Origin: Nitriliruptor sp040882055
GTDB lineage: Bacteria; Actinomycetota; Nitriliruptoria; Nitriliruptorales; Nitriliruptoraceae
Assembly: GCA_040882055.1 (NCBI GenBank)
Contig: JBBECA010000065.1
Coordinates: forward strand, 23,561-87,560
Reading direction: 5' to 3'
Length of the DNA stretch: 64,000 nucleotides
A program made the translations under genes and the position numbers. Shown piece by piece: positions 1 through 12,923 of this stretch (position 1 is its first letter; each line of letters begins with the position of its first letter). The notes beneath the pieces were generated by a model. It saw only the letters and a list, made by a program, of their open reading frames with translations, was not told where the DNA came from and did not search any database.

Positions 1-281
1 GAAACGTCCTGGGGAGCCGACCTCGGCCTGCACCGCCGCAGCCCGTTCGTCGCGCTCCGCAACGAGTGGGAGACCGGCGACGGGGCGCCCTTCCCGCGCG
101 AGGACGCCGATCACGCCCACCAGTTGCTGCTCGGGGAGCTGACCGCCGAGGACCTCCTCGAACTGCCCCCGACCGAGGAGGAGGACGGCGAGGGGTGGGC
201 CCGCGACGAACCGTCCCTGATCGGCCGCCTCGGTCGGCGCGTGTGGTGGCCGCTGCTGGCCGCCGAGGAGGTACGACACCG

Positions 282-285
<4 letters not shown>
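1..285 (+). CDS. recC: RecC, exonuclease V gamma subunit, C-terminal end (partial)
   Basis: Frame 1 is open from the window edge to a TGA at 283-285, giving the last 94 residues of a protein whose start lies outside the window. The tail is acidic and ends with an Arg/Trp-rich stretch (RLGRRVWWPLL), as in actinobacterial RecC. The main support is context: its stop overlaps the recB ATG in an ATGA, and recD follows. RecC is the Chi-recognising scaffold of the RecBCD helicase-nuclease, which processes double-strand breaks in the cytoplasm. The fragment alone is too short for a firm domain call; the identification rests on operon position. Confidence 0.75.
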
Positions 286-3835
<3,550 letters not shown>

Positions 3836-3839
<4 letters not shown>

Positions 3840-5911
3840 CCCAGCTACCGCTCGACCTCGCTGGCGCCGCCGCACCAACGCCGGACCCGACACGGGGGCG
3901 TGCCCCCCTCGCCACGCCGCTGCTCGGTCGCGGGGAGGACCGCCGTGTCCTCGATCCACCGCCGGCGCTGGCCCCGTTCGTCGACGCCGGCGTCCTCGGC
4001 CCGGCGGACGTGCACGTGGCTGCCGCCCTCGCCCGGCTCGGCGGCGACGACCGCGACGAGGTGCTGCTGGCCGCCGCCCTGGCGGTCCGCGCGCCGCGTC
4101 GCCGCCACGTGTGCGTCGATCTGACGACCGTCCGTCACGGCGTGATCGCCGAGGTCGCCGACGACCTGGCGCTGGCCGCCACGGGCGACGTCCCCGGCAC
4201 CGACCACCTCGACACGCTGCCTTGGCCCGACCCGGCAGCGTGGCACGCCGTGCTCGCCGACAGCTCCCTCGTGGCCGTCCGCGACCCGCGGGAGCTCGCC
4301 GAACCGGACGACGCGCAGCAGGACGTCCCACCGCTGACGTTGGCGAGCGACCGGCTCTACCTCGACCGGTACTGGCGCTACGAGCGACGTGTCGCCCGGG
4401 CCTTGCACGAACGTGCCCACGCGGCGGTGGCCGAGGTCGACGTGGCCGCCGGCCGGGCGGCGCTCGCGAGCGCCTTCGACGGTGCGGCCCCCGACCGGCA
4501 GCGCGTCGCGGCCGCGCTCGCCCTGTCCCGGCGCCTGACGATCGTCGCCGGCGGCCCCGGTACCGGCAAGACCACCACCGTCGCACGCCTGCTGCGGGTG
4601 CTGGCCGCCGACGCGCGTGCCGCCGGCCGCCCCGCCCCACAGGTCGCGCTCGCCGCACCCACGGGCAAGGCTGCCGCGCGGTTGACCGAGTCGATCCGCG
4701 AGGCGCTCGACGTCGCCGACCAGGACGGCGACCCCGACGGCGGCGACCCGGACGGCGCCGAAGCGTTGCTGCGGGGCTCGAGCGCGTCGACCCTGCACCG
4801 TCTGCTCGGCGCGCGCGGCAACTCGTCCCGGTTCCGTCGCTCCGCCGACGATCCGTTGCCCCACAACGTGATCGTCGTCGACGAGACCTCCATGGTCCCG
4901 CTCGCGTTGCTCGCCAAGCTGCTCGACGCCGTCCATCCGGCAGCTCGCGTCATCCTCCTCGGCGACCCCCACCAGCTCGCCTCGGTCGAAGCCGGATCGG
5001 TGCTCGGGGACCTCGTCGCCGACGTCGACCGACAGCCGACGCGGTACGCCACGGTCCGTGACGAGCTCGTCGCGCTGGCCGGCGAGGACCACCTCGCCGA
5101 CACGGCGACCGCGGACGGGCCGGGGGTGCACGACGTCCTCGTGGTCCTCGACCGGGTCCACCGGTTCCGTGCCGGCTCGGGGCTCGACCGGTTCGCCACA
5201 GCCGTCCGCCACGGGGACGCCGACGCCGCGCTCGACGTGCTCACCGACGCCGATGACCTGACCTGGGTCCGCACCGACGACGGCGAGCTGACCGACGGCG
5301 TCCACGCCGCGGTCCGCGAGCGGTCGGTGAGCGCAGCACGCGACGTCATCACCGCGGCGCGCGAGGGCCGCGGTGACGCCGCGCTCACGGCGCTCGAGGC
5401 CGCCCGCGTGCTGTGTGCCCACCGACGGGGCAGGCACGGCGTCGACGGGTGGATCGAACGCATCGAGGGCTGGCTGGTCGCCAGCGATCCCGACCTCGAC
5501 GTGCGCGACCGGTGGTACGTCGGCCGGCCCGTGCTGGTCACCAGCAACGACCGACGGCTGCAGCTGTGGAACGGCGACCTCGGGGTGGTGGTCCGACACG
5601 AGGACGGCCTGGCCATCGCCTTCCCCGCGATCGACGGCCCCGGCGTGCGCCACCTCGCACCGACCCGCGTCGGCGAGCTCGAGACCGTGCACGCCATGAC
5701 GGTGCACAAGTCGCAGGGCTCGCAGGTCGGCCACGCCGTGGTGGTCCTGCCCGAACCGGCCTCCCGCATCTGCACCCGCGAGCTGCTCTACACCGCGGTG
5801 ACCCGGGCCCGCGAGGGGGCCACCATCGTGGCCTCCGAGGCGTCGCTGCGCGCCACCATCGCGGCGCGGACCCAGCGGGCCAGCGGCCTCGGCGTCGCCC
5901 TCGGCCGGTGA
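3836..5911 (+). CDS. recD: RecD, exonuclease V alpha subunit (5'-3' helicase)
   Basis: A 691-residue superfamily 1B helicase. GTG at 3836 is chosen because it overlaps the recB TGA (GTGA) and gives the short N-terminal domain typical of RecD (VTQLPLDL...). Walker A GGPGTGKTTT lies near residue 239, motif II VVDETSM near 345, GDPHQL shortly after, and the late motifs VHKSQGSQ and YTAVTRARE near the C terminus. In RecBCD this is the fast 5'-3' motor that also regulates the nuclease. All expected helicase motifs are intact, so the window encodes a complete RecBD plus the end of RecC. Confidence 0.97.
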
Positions 5912-6474
5912 CGCGCGGCCGGTACCTTGCCGCGCAGCCGGCGGACGGTCCGGTGGGACGACAGCTCGAGGTGCTGGTGGCGCGAGAGGACCGCTCCACC
6001 GACGGTCGTGGCCCGCGCTGGCGTCGCTGGCTGCGCCGCGAGCCGTACGTCTGGCCCGAGGACGGCCCCCGCCTGGGCGACCCGCGCTCCGACGGCCCGC
6101 GGCCGCCCGGCCGGCTGCGCGACGGGTTCTGGCTCGCGCTCACCGGGGCACTGATCGCGGTCACCGTCCTGCAGTTGATCCGCCTGGTGTGGACGCTGGC
6201 GACCAGCGACCAGGTGCAGATCACCGGCGGTCGCGCCTTCGTCGGCTTCCTCATCACCGTCGTGTGGCTGCTGACGATCTTCTGGCTGGCGGCCGGCGCG
6301 TGGCGCCGCAGCGTGTGGGGCTGCCCGTTCGAGCACATCGAGTCCGCCGTGTGGGACCGCCGCTGCCAGCGGCACGCGCTCGTGCCCACGGGCGAGCCCG
6401 CGCCCGGCACCGATGGCGGTTCACCGCCGACCTCGCCCGGCGCGACCGAGGAGCGCGGCGGGCCGACCGCCTGA
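5908..6474 (+). CDS. Hypothetical two-helix membrane protein
   Basis: About 188 residues if it starts at GTG 5908, which overlaps the recD TGA; GTG codons at 5953 and 5971 are in frame and also possible. The N-terminal part is charged and Trp/Arg-rich (WRRWLRREPYVWPEDG). Two hydrophobic helices follow, around residues 78-100 and 113-137, joined by a short loop. The tail contains two Cys (WGCPF, RRCQRH) and ends in a Pro/Gly-rich region. I do not recognise a family. The stop-start overlap suggests co-transcription with recCBD, but nothing in the sequence links it to DNA repair. Confidence 0.6.
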   Translation: MTRGRYLAAQPADGPVGRQLEVLVAREDRSTDGRGPRWRRWLRREPYVWPEDGPRLGDPRSDGPRPPGRLRDGFWLALTGALIAVTVLQLIRLVWTLATSDQVQITGGRAFVGFLITVVWLLTIFWLAAGAWRRSVWGCPFEHIESAVWDRRCQRHALVPTGEPAPGTDGGSPPTSPGATEERGGPTA

Positions 6475-6695
6475 CGGGCCGCCACAGCACCGCGACCGGT
6501 TGCCGCGCAGGGCGGCGCGCTGGTACCGTCCGACCTCGGCCCGAACCACCGAGCGGCTCCTGCTGCGCCGGTTCGCGCAAGCTGACGTGCCAGACGACGT
6601 GGCCGAGCACTCCGCCGGGACACCGGCACCGCGCGAACGTCCGTGCGCGCTCGAGCGCCGCACCGCCCACCTGCGAGACATCGAGAGACGCCCCG

Positions 6696-6956
6696 ATGGC
6701 CAACATCAAGAGCCAGATCAAGCGCAACCGCCAGAACGAGGCGCGCCACGAGCGCAACAAGGCGGTCCGTTCCAAGCTGAAGACCTACACCAAGCGCTTC
6801 CGCACCGCCGAAGCCGCTGGTGACAAGGACGGCGCGACCGAGGCCTACGCCGCCGCCGCCCAGGCGCTCGACAAGGCCGCCTCCAAGGGCGTCATCCACA
6901 AGAACACCGCCGCCAACCGCAAGTCCGGCATGGCGAAGTCGCTCCAGAAGCTCTGA
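6696..6956 (+). CDS. rpsT: 30S ribosomal protein S20
   Basis: An 86-residue basic protein starting MANIKSQIKRNRQNEARHER, the S20 signature, with the usual two long helices and the RKSGMAKSLQKL tail. S20 binds 16S rRNA early in 30S assembly. It usually sits beside holA in actinobacteria; here the large glutamate dehydrogenase gene lies between rpsT and holA. There is a 221-base gap upstream and a hairpin terminator 38 bases downstream, so it is probably monocistronic. Confidence 0.98.
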   Translation: MANIKSQIKRNRQNEARHERNKAVRSKLKTYTKRFRTAEAAGDKDGATEAYAAAAQALDKAASKGVIHKNTAANRKSGMAKSLQKL

Positions 6957-6994
6957 GCCGACCGAGCACCTGCAGCTCAGCAGCGGACCACCGA

Positions 6995-7020
6995 CGAGGG
7001 CGCCCGATGGGCGCCTCGTT
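6995..7020 (+). terminator. Probable intrinsic terminator of rpsT
   Basis: CGAGGGCGCCC (6995-7005) pairs with GGGCGCCTCG (7009-7018), with one bulged G in the left arm and a 3-base loop, followed by only a short T run. It lies 38 bases after the rpsT stop and before the dehydrogenase ribosome binding site. Confidence 0.6.
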
Positions 7021-7081
7021 CGTGCGCGCACCTCACTACGGTGGCCCGAACGCTGAGGAGCGACGCCGGGAGGCAGCGGGA

Positions 7082-10000
7082 GTGATCACCACCGATCGGG
7101 CGTCCCTGACGCGTGTGCTCGACGCCGTCGCGGCGGCCGCGATCGAGGACGGCCGGGTCGACCCGGACCACGCGGTGGCCGTCGCCCGCGAGGCGCTCCG
7201 CCGTGTCCCGGACGTCGACCTCGACCGCGCCGACCCGTCCACGCTGGCACGCAACCTCACCGCCGGAGCGGGCCTGCTCACCGCCCGCCGCGACCCGATC
7301 GACGTGGCGATCCGGCCCTCCCCCACGCGCGGGGTGAGCGTGGTCCACCTCGCCACGGACGACCGTCCGTTCCTGCTCTCCACCGTCCTCGACGAGCTCG
7401 AGCGAGGCGGTCACCGGGTGATCAGCCAGCTCCACCCGATCGTCGGCGTCCACCGCGACGTCGACGGCACCGTGACCGCCGTCGGGCCCCCGCGTGACGC
7501 GGCCGAGCGCGAGACGCTGCTGCACCTGGTCCTCGATCGGCCGCTCGACCCTGCCGAGGCCGACGAGCTCGCCACCCGCCTGCGCGAGCTGGCCGAGGAC
7601 GTGCGCGCCGCCACCGACGACTTCGACGCGATGAGCGCCCGCCTGCGCGACCACGCGGCCAGGCTCCGGTCCGCCGGCGACGCCGATGCCGACGAGGTCG
7701 CGGCGCTCGTCGATTGGCTGCTCGACGAGCACGTCGTGCTGCTCGGCGTGCGCGAGTACGACCTGGTGGGCGCCGACGGCACCCCTGTCGCCGGCTCCGG
7801 GAGCGAGCCGGCGGCGATCCGTGTCGTGCCCGGGACGGGACTCGGGGTCCTCGCCGACGAGGCCAGCTCGCGGTACGCCTCGCCGGTCCCCCTCGACACC
7901 CTCTCCGGCGCGCTCGCGGCCACCGTGCGTACGCCCTCGCTCGCCGCGTGGTCACGCACACGGCGGCGCTCGACCGTCCAGCGACGCGTCCGCATGGAGC
8001 ACATCGCGTTCGCCATCACCGACGACGGCCGTCCGAGCGGCATCCTGCGGGTCCTCGCGCTGTTCACCCGCCGCGGCGAGGACGCACCCGCGGATGCCAC
8101 CCCGGTGCTGCGCCAGAAGCTCGCCGAGGTGCTCGGCAGCGAGGACATCGTCCCGGGCAGCCACGACGAGGTCGTCATCACCTCGCTGTTCCAGGCGCTG
8201 CCGAAGGACGAACTGTTCCCGGCGGACGTCGCCGATCTCCGCCGTGCTCTGCTCGGCTTGCTCCACGCCGAGGACCACCGCGAGGTGCGGGTGCTGCCTC
8301 GGGTCGATCCCGCCACACGCACGATCAGCGTGCTGGTCGCCGTGCCCCGCGACACCTACTCGCCACAGCTGCGTGAACGCGTCTCCGAGCACCTGCTCGG
8401 ACGCTTCGGCGCCGACCGCGTCGACGTCAACGTCTCGCTCGGCGACCGCAACGAGGCCATCGCCCGCTTCCTGCTGACCCTCGACGGCGAGGTCCCCGAG
8501 GTCGACCCCCTCGAGCTCGAGGACGCGATCCGGTCGCTCGCCCGCGGGTGGGTCGACGAGCTCCGCGACCTGCTGGCCGATCGTGACGGCACCGGCGAGG
8601 CGGTTCGGCTGGTCACCAGCGTCGCGCGTCGTCTGCCCCGGTCCTACCGCGACGCCGTCGACCCGGTCCACGCCATCGCTGACGTGCGGCTCATCGACCA
8701 GCTCGTCGGTGGTGACGAGGTGCTGGCGACCGCCTGGCAGCCTGACCGCCGGAACGGCAGCGACGAGCTCCCCGATCGTTGGCGGCTGCGGGTCGTCGCC
8801 CGGGGTGGCGCCCTCGAGCTGTCGGCCTTCCTCCCGGTGCTCGAATCGCTCGGTCTCACCGTGGTCGAGGAGCTCCCCCACGCGTTGCTCGGGCCCGACG
8901 AGCTGCACCTCCACGACTTCGGGGTGCGGGTCCCGGACGCCGCCATCGAGCAGCTGGCCACCGAGGCGGGGGCACGCCGCGCCGCCGACGCGATCGCCGC
9001 CGCCTGGCGGGGGCACGCCCAGGTCGATCCGCTCACCCGCCTGGTCCTGCTCGCCGACGTGACCTGGCGCGACATCGGCGTGCTGCGGGCCTACCGGCGT
9101 TACCGCCGCCAGCTCGGCACCCCCTACACCCCGCGGTACGTCGAGGACATCCTCGTCGAGCACGCGAGGGCGACCGCGGCGCTGCTCGAACGTTTCCACG
9201 CCCGCTTCGACCCGGACCTGCCCGGCGGCGAGGACGCACGTCCGGACGCCGAGGCCGCCGCGCTGGCCTCGTTCGAGACGGCCATGAGCGAGGTCGTCCG
9301 GCTGGACGCCGATCGCATCCTGCGCGGGCTGTCGGCCCTGGTGAGCGCCACCCTGCGCACCAACGCCTTCCGTGACGACGCGGTCGAGGACGGGGGCGGT
9401 GGGCCGTACGTGGCGCTGAAGTTCGACCCGTCCCGCATCCCGGACGTCCCGCTGCCGGTCCCCCACCGCGAGGTGTTCGTCCACTCGCCACGGGTCGAGG
9501 GTGTGCACCTGCGCGGCGGGCCGGTCGCCCGCGGCGGCCTGCGCTGGTCGGATCGCCGGGACGACGTCCGCACCGAGGTCCTCGACCTCGTCAAGGCCCA
9601 GGTGCTCAAGAACGCGCTCATCGTCCCGACCGGCGCCAAGGGCGGGTTCGTGGTCACCCGGCCGCCGCGCGAGCAGCAGGCGCTGCGGACCGCGGTGGAG
9701 CGCTGCTACGTCACCTTCGTCCGCGGGCTGCTCGACGTGACCGACGACCTCGACGACGTCGACCACCACGTGGTCGGTCCGCCGCGGGTCGTGCGTCACG
9801 ACGGTGACGACCCCTACCTCGTCGTGGCAGCCGACCGCGGGACGGCGACGTTCTCCGACACCGCGAACGCCGTCGCTGCGCGGTACGGGTTCTGGCTCGG
9901 TGACGCCTTCGCGTCGGGGGGCTCGCAGGGCTACGACCACAAGGCCCTCGGGGTCACGGCCCGCGGTGCGTGGCGGGCCGTGGCGCGTCACTTCCGCGAG

Positions 10001-11926
10001 CTCGGGATCGACGTGCAGCAGGAGTCGATCAGCGCCGTCGGCATCGGCGACCTGTCCGGCGACGTGTTCTCGAACGGCGTGCAGCGCACCGAGCACCTGC
10101 AGCTGATCGCCGCGTTCGATCACCGTCACATCTTCCTGGACCCCGACCCGGACCCGGCCGCCTCGTTCGCCGAACGCGAGCGGGTCGCGGCCCTGCCCCG
10201 CTCCTCGTGGGACGACTACGACCGCGCGGTCCTGTCGCCGGGCGGCATGATCGTCGACCGCGACAGCCGGTCGGTGGAGCTCTCCGACGAGGTGCGCGCT
10301 CGTCTGCGCATCGAGGCCACCTCGCTGTCACCCCCCGAGCTCATCCGCGCCGTGCTGTGCGCTCCCGTGGACCTGCTGTGGGCGGGCGGCATCGGGACCT
10401 ACATCAAGGCGTCCGCCGAGCGCGACGACGACGTCGGCGACCGGGCCAACGACGAGGTCCGCGTCGACGCTTCCGACGTGCGTGCCCGGGTCATCGGCGA
10501 GGGTGCGAACCTGTCGATCACCCAGCGCGCCCGCATCGAGCTCGCCAGACGCGGTGCCCGCGTCGACCAGGACGCGATCCACAACGCCGCCGGCGTCGCG
10601 ACCTCCGACGCCGAGGTCAACCTCAAGATCCTGCTCGACCTCGCCATCGCCGAGGGCCAGCTCGATCCGGCCGACCGGGACGCCGTCCTGGCCGACCTCG
10701 CCGACGACGTTGTCGCCGAGGTGCTCGACGCGGTCGATCGACAGGTCGCCGCCATCTCCGCCGAGGTCGCCCGCAGCGGGGACAACGTCGGTGCCATCGA
10801 CGCGTTCATCGCCCGGCTCGAGGAGCGCAGCGGGCTCGACCGCGACGTCGAGGTGCTGCCCTCCCCCGACGAGCTGCAGGCGCGGGCGGACGCCGAGGCC
10901 GGGCTCACCCGCCCCGAGCTGGCCACGCTGCTGGCGTGGGCCAAACGCGAGCTCAAGGAGGCGCTGCTGGCCTCCGACGCGCCCGAGGATCCGGTGCTCG
11001 CCGACGCCGTCGGTGAGCCGCTCCCCGACCGAGCCGTCGCGCGCTTCGGGACGCTGCTGCCCCGCCACCGGCTGCGCCGCGAGCTGGTCGCGACCGCCGT
11101 GGCGAACACCACCGTCGACCGTTTCGGCGTCACCTTCGCCAGCGGGCTCGCCGCCGAGACCGGCGCGAGCCTGCCGCTGGTCGCCCGTGCCATCCGGGTC
11201 GCCACCCGCATCGTCGACGCCGACCGCTGGTGGGCCGAGGTGGATGCGCTCGGCGACACCCACGACCCCGAGCGCAGCCGCGAGCTGACCGCGGTGGTCG
11301 ACACGCTGGTCATCGAGCTGACCACCGGCCTGCTGGTCGACCCCCTGCTCGTGCGCGACCCGGTCGCGCTGCTCGAACGCGACCGTGCGGTGACCGCGGA
11401 GCTGGTGTCCGAGGGTCTCCGCCTCGGCTCCAACGGCCAACAACTCGCCCGGCTCGCCCACGCCCGGTGGCTGGTCGACGACCTGGTCGAACCCGACCTG
11501 GCCGCGTTCCTGGCCCTCGCGCCCGACCTGGCCGTCGTCCCGGACGTCGCCGCGCTCACCGAGGTCTCCGCACGCTCGCCGCTCGAGGTCGCCGACGTGG
11601 CGTTCCGCTTCGACGAGGAGCTCGGGCTCGACCGGCTCGGCCAGCAGCTGGCCCGGGTGGTGCCGGCCGATCCGTGGGCCCGGCGTCAGCGTCGCGGTCT
11701 CGAACGGGACCTGCGGCGGCTCCGCCGAGACGCCACCGCGTCCGCGTTCCGGTTGTCGCCGGACACCGCGCTCACCTCGGGCGAGGTGGTCGAACGCTTC
11801 GCCGCCGAACATCGCGAGGGGCTCGAGCGCGCCCGGGGCACGGTCACCCTGCTCGAGCGTGAGCCGGCCTCCCTCGATGCGGTGGCCGTGGCGCTACGCA
11901 CCGTGCGGGACGCGATCGGGCGCTGA
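7082..11926 (+). CDS. gdh: NAD-specific glutamate dehydrogenase, large (about 180 kDa) class
   Basis: A 1,614-residue protein of the bacterial large NAD-GDH family, which deaminates glutamate to 2-oxoglutarate and ammonia and mainly serves catabolism. GTG 7082 is chosen because GGGAGG lies 8 bases upstream (7068-7073); the open frame extends 25 codons further without a ribosome site. The catalytic core is seen near residues 805-860 (ARGGLRWSDR, KAQVLKNALIVPTGAKGG, with the conserved lysines) and a later GEGANLSIT segment in the nucleotide-binding half. The N-terminal third is the ACT-like regulatory region of the family. Mycobacterial members are about 1,600 residues, so it is full length. 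A second, NADP-type GDH is encoded at 25999-27339, so assimilation and catabolism are probably split between two enzymes. Confidence 0.95.
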   Translation: MITTDRASLTRVLDAVAAAAIEDGRVDPDHAVAVAREALRRVPDVDLDRADPSTLARNLTAGAGLLTARRDPIDVAIRPSPTRGVSVVHLATDDRPFLLSTVLDELERGGHRVISQLHPIVGVHRDVDGTVTAVGPPRDAAERETLLHLVLDRPLDPAEADELATRLRELAEDVRAATDDFDAMSARLRDHAARLRSAGDADADEVAALVDWLLDEHVVLLGVREYDLVGADGTPVAGSGSEPAAIRVVPGTGLGVLADEASSRYASPVPLDTLSGALAATVRTPSLAAWSRTRRRSTVQRRVRMEHIAFAITDDGRPSGILRVLALFTRRGEDAPADATPVLRQKLAEVLGSEDIVPGSHDEVVITSLFQALPKDELFPADVADLRRALLGLLHAEDHREVRVLPRVDPATRTISVLVAVPRDTYSPQLRERVSEHLLGRFGADRVDVNVSLGDRNEAIARFLLTLDGEVPEVDPLELEDAIRSLARGWVDELRDLLADRDGTGEAVRLVTSVARRLPRSYRDAVDPVHAIADVRLIDQLVGGDEVLATAWQPDRRNGSDELPDRWRLRVVARGGALELSAFLPVLESLGLTVVEELPHALLGPDELHLHDFGVRVPDAAIEQLATEAGARRAADAIAAAWRGHAQVDPLTRLVLLADVTWRDIGVLRAYRRYRRQLGTPYTPRYVEDILVEHARATAALLERFHARFDPDLPGGEDARPDAEAAALASFETAMSEVVRLDADRILRGLSALVSATLRTNAFRDDAVEDGGGGPYVALKFDPSRIPDVPLPVPHREVFVHSPRVEGVHLRGGPVARGGLRWSDRRDDVRTEVLDLVKAQVLKNALIVPTGAKGGFVVTRPPREQQALRTAVERCYVTFVRGLLDVTDDLDDVDHHVVGPPRVVRHDGDDPYLVVAADRGTATFSDTANAVAARYGFWLGDAFASGGSQGYDHKALGVTARGAWRAVARHFRELGIDVQQESISAVGIGDLSGDVFSNGVQRTEHLQLIAAFDHRHIFLDPDPDPAASFAERERVAALPRSSWDDYDRAVLSPGGMIVDRDSRSVELSDEVRARLRIEATSLSPPELIRAVLCAPVDLLWAGGIGTYIKASAERDDDVGDRANDEVRVDASDVRARVIGEGANLSITQRARIELARRGARVDQDAIHNAAGVATSDAEVNLKILLDLAIAEGQLDPADRDAVLADLADDVVAEVLDAVDRQVAAISAEVARSGDNVGAIDAFIARLEERSGLDRDVEVLPSPDELQARADAEAGLTRPELATLLAWAKRELKEALLASDAPEDPVLADAVGEPLPDRAVARFGTLLPRHRLRRELVATAVANTTVDRFGVTFASGLAAETGASLPLVARAIRVATRIVDADRWWAEVDALGDTHDPERSRELTAVVDTLVIELTTGLLVDPLLVRDPVALLERDRAVTAELVSEGLRLGSNGQQLARLAHARWLVDDLVEPDLAAFLALAPDLAVVPDVAALTEVSARSPLEVADVAFRFDEELGLDRLGQQLARVVPADPWARRQRRGLERDLRRLRRDATASAFRLSPDTALTSGEVVERFAAEHREGLERARGTVTLLEREPASLDAVAVALRTVRDAIGR

Positions 11927-11960
11927 CCTGTGGGTGCCATCGCGCGTCCCGGTCGCCGGT

Positions 11961-12923
11961 TCAGCGCGTCGCGAGCGGGTTGAACGGCCGACCGACATCG
12001 CGTGAGGTGGCGAGCTCGAGCACGCCGATCTCGAGCACAAGCGGGGCGGGGAGCTCCGAACCCTTGAGGTCGACGTCGAGCTGCGCCAGCCGGTCGTGGC
12101 ACCAGGCCAGCTCGCCCGGGCCGAAGCGGCCCGCGATGCCCTGGAGGCGGCGGAACTGGTTCGGGGACACCCCGGCGCTCTTGGCGTCCCCCCCGCCGCG
12201 GATCTGCAGCAGTTGGCGGAACCGGAAGGTGATGGCCCCGAGCAGCGCGAGCGGTGCCTCGCCGGACTCGAGGGCGCCGCGCAGCGCCACCAGCGCCTCG
12301 CCCGGGTCGCGGTCGGCGACGGCGTCGGCGACCGTGAAGCCGCTGACCTTGCCGTGCCCCTCGACGCTGGCCTCGACGTGCGCGGCGGTGAGGGTCGGCG
12401 CGGACGGTTCGGCGGCGCAGACCTGGGCGACCTTCGAGGCGATCACCCCCGGGACGGTGCCGGCGTGGGCCCGGAGCGCGGCGATGGCGGACGCGTCGGC
12501 CTTCCGCTTCAGCCGGCGGAACTCCTCGCCGACGAGCCGGTCCCACCCGCGCTCGTCCCAGTCCGCGGGGACCTTCACGTCGCTGCGCTCACCGTGCTGC
12601 TTGGCCAGCTTGGCGATCCTCTGCACCTTGCCGATCCCGCGCACGACGAGGACCAGCACCGCGTCGTCGGACGGCGCCTCGAGGTAGCTCTCGATCTCGG
12701 CCTTGAGGTCACCCGAGACGCCCTCGACCCCGCGGAGCACCACGCAGGTCCGCCCCCCGAACAGCGAGGCGGTGCGGAGCTCCGGCAGGTGGTCGGTCTC
12801 GGCGACGTCGTGGACCTCGACGGTGAGGTCGTCGTCCTGCTCGCGGAGCTGGTCGAGCACCCGCTCGAGCTCCCGTTGGAGCAGCAGGTCGTCGTCGCCG
12901 GCGAGGAGGTGGACGGGGCTCAT
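11961..12923 (-). CDS. holA: DNA polymerase III delta subunit
   Basis: A 320-residue clamp-loader subunit that opens the beta clamp for loading. The N terminus MSPVHLLAGDDDLLLQRELE is the canonical HolA start, followed by the degenerate AAA+ domain and a C-terminal helical collar. It is the last gene of the comEA-comEC-holA set. Unusually, its first 215 bases are also read in another frame by the 3' end of comEC. A -10-like TAGCCT lies exactly 6 bases before the ATG (12935-12930), so holA may also be transcribed from its own leaderless promoter inside comEC. Confidence 0.96.
   Translation of the reverse strand: MSPVHLLAGDDDLLLQRELERVLDQLREQDDDLTVEVHDVAETDHLPELRTASLFGGRTCVVLRGVEGVSGDLKAEIESYLEAPSDDAVLVLVVRGIGKVQRIAKLAKQHGERSDVKVPADWDERGWDRLVGEEFRRLKRKADASAIAALRAHAGTVPGVIASKVAQVCAAEPSAPTLTAAHVEASVEGHGKVSGFTVADAVADRDPGEALVALRGALESGEAPLALLGAITFRFRQLLQIRGGGDAKSAGVSPNQFRRLQGIAGRFGPGELAWCHDRLAQLDVDLKGSELPAPLVLEIGVLELATSRDVGRPFNPLATR

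Noticed and set aside
66..281. N-terminal extension of recB
   Set aside because: The region is recC in another frame, and the ATG at 282 overlaps its stop as expected.
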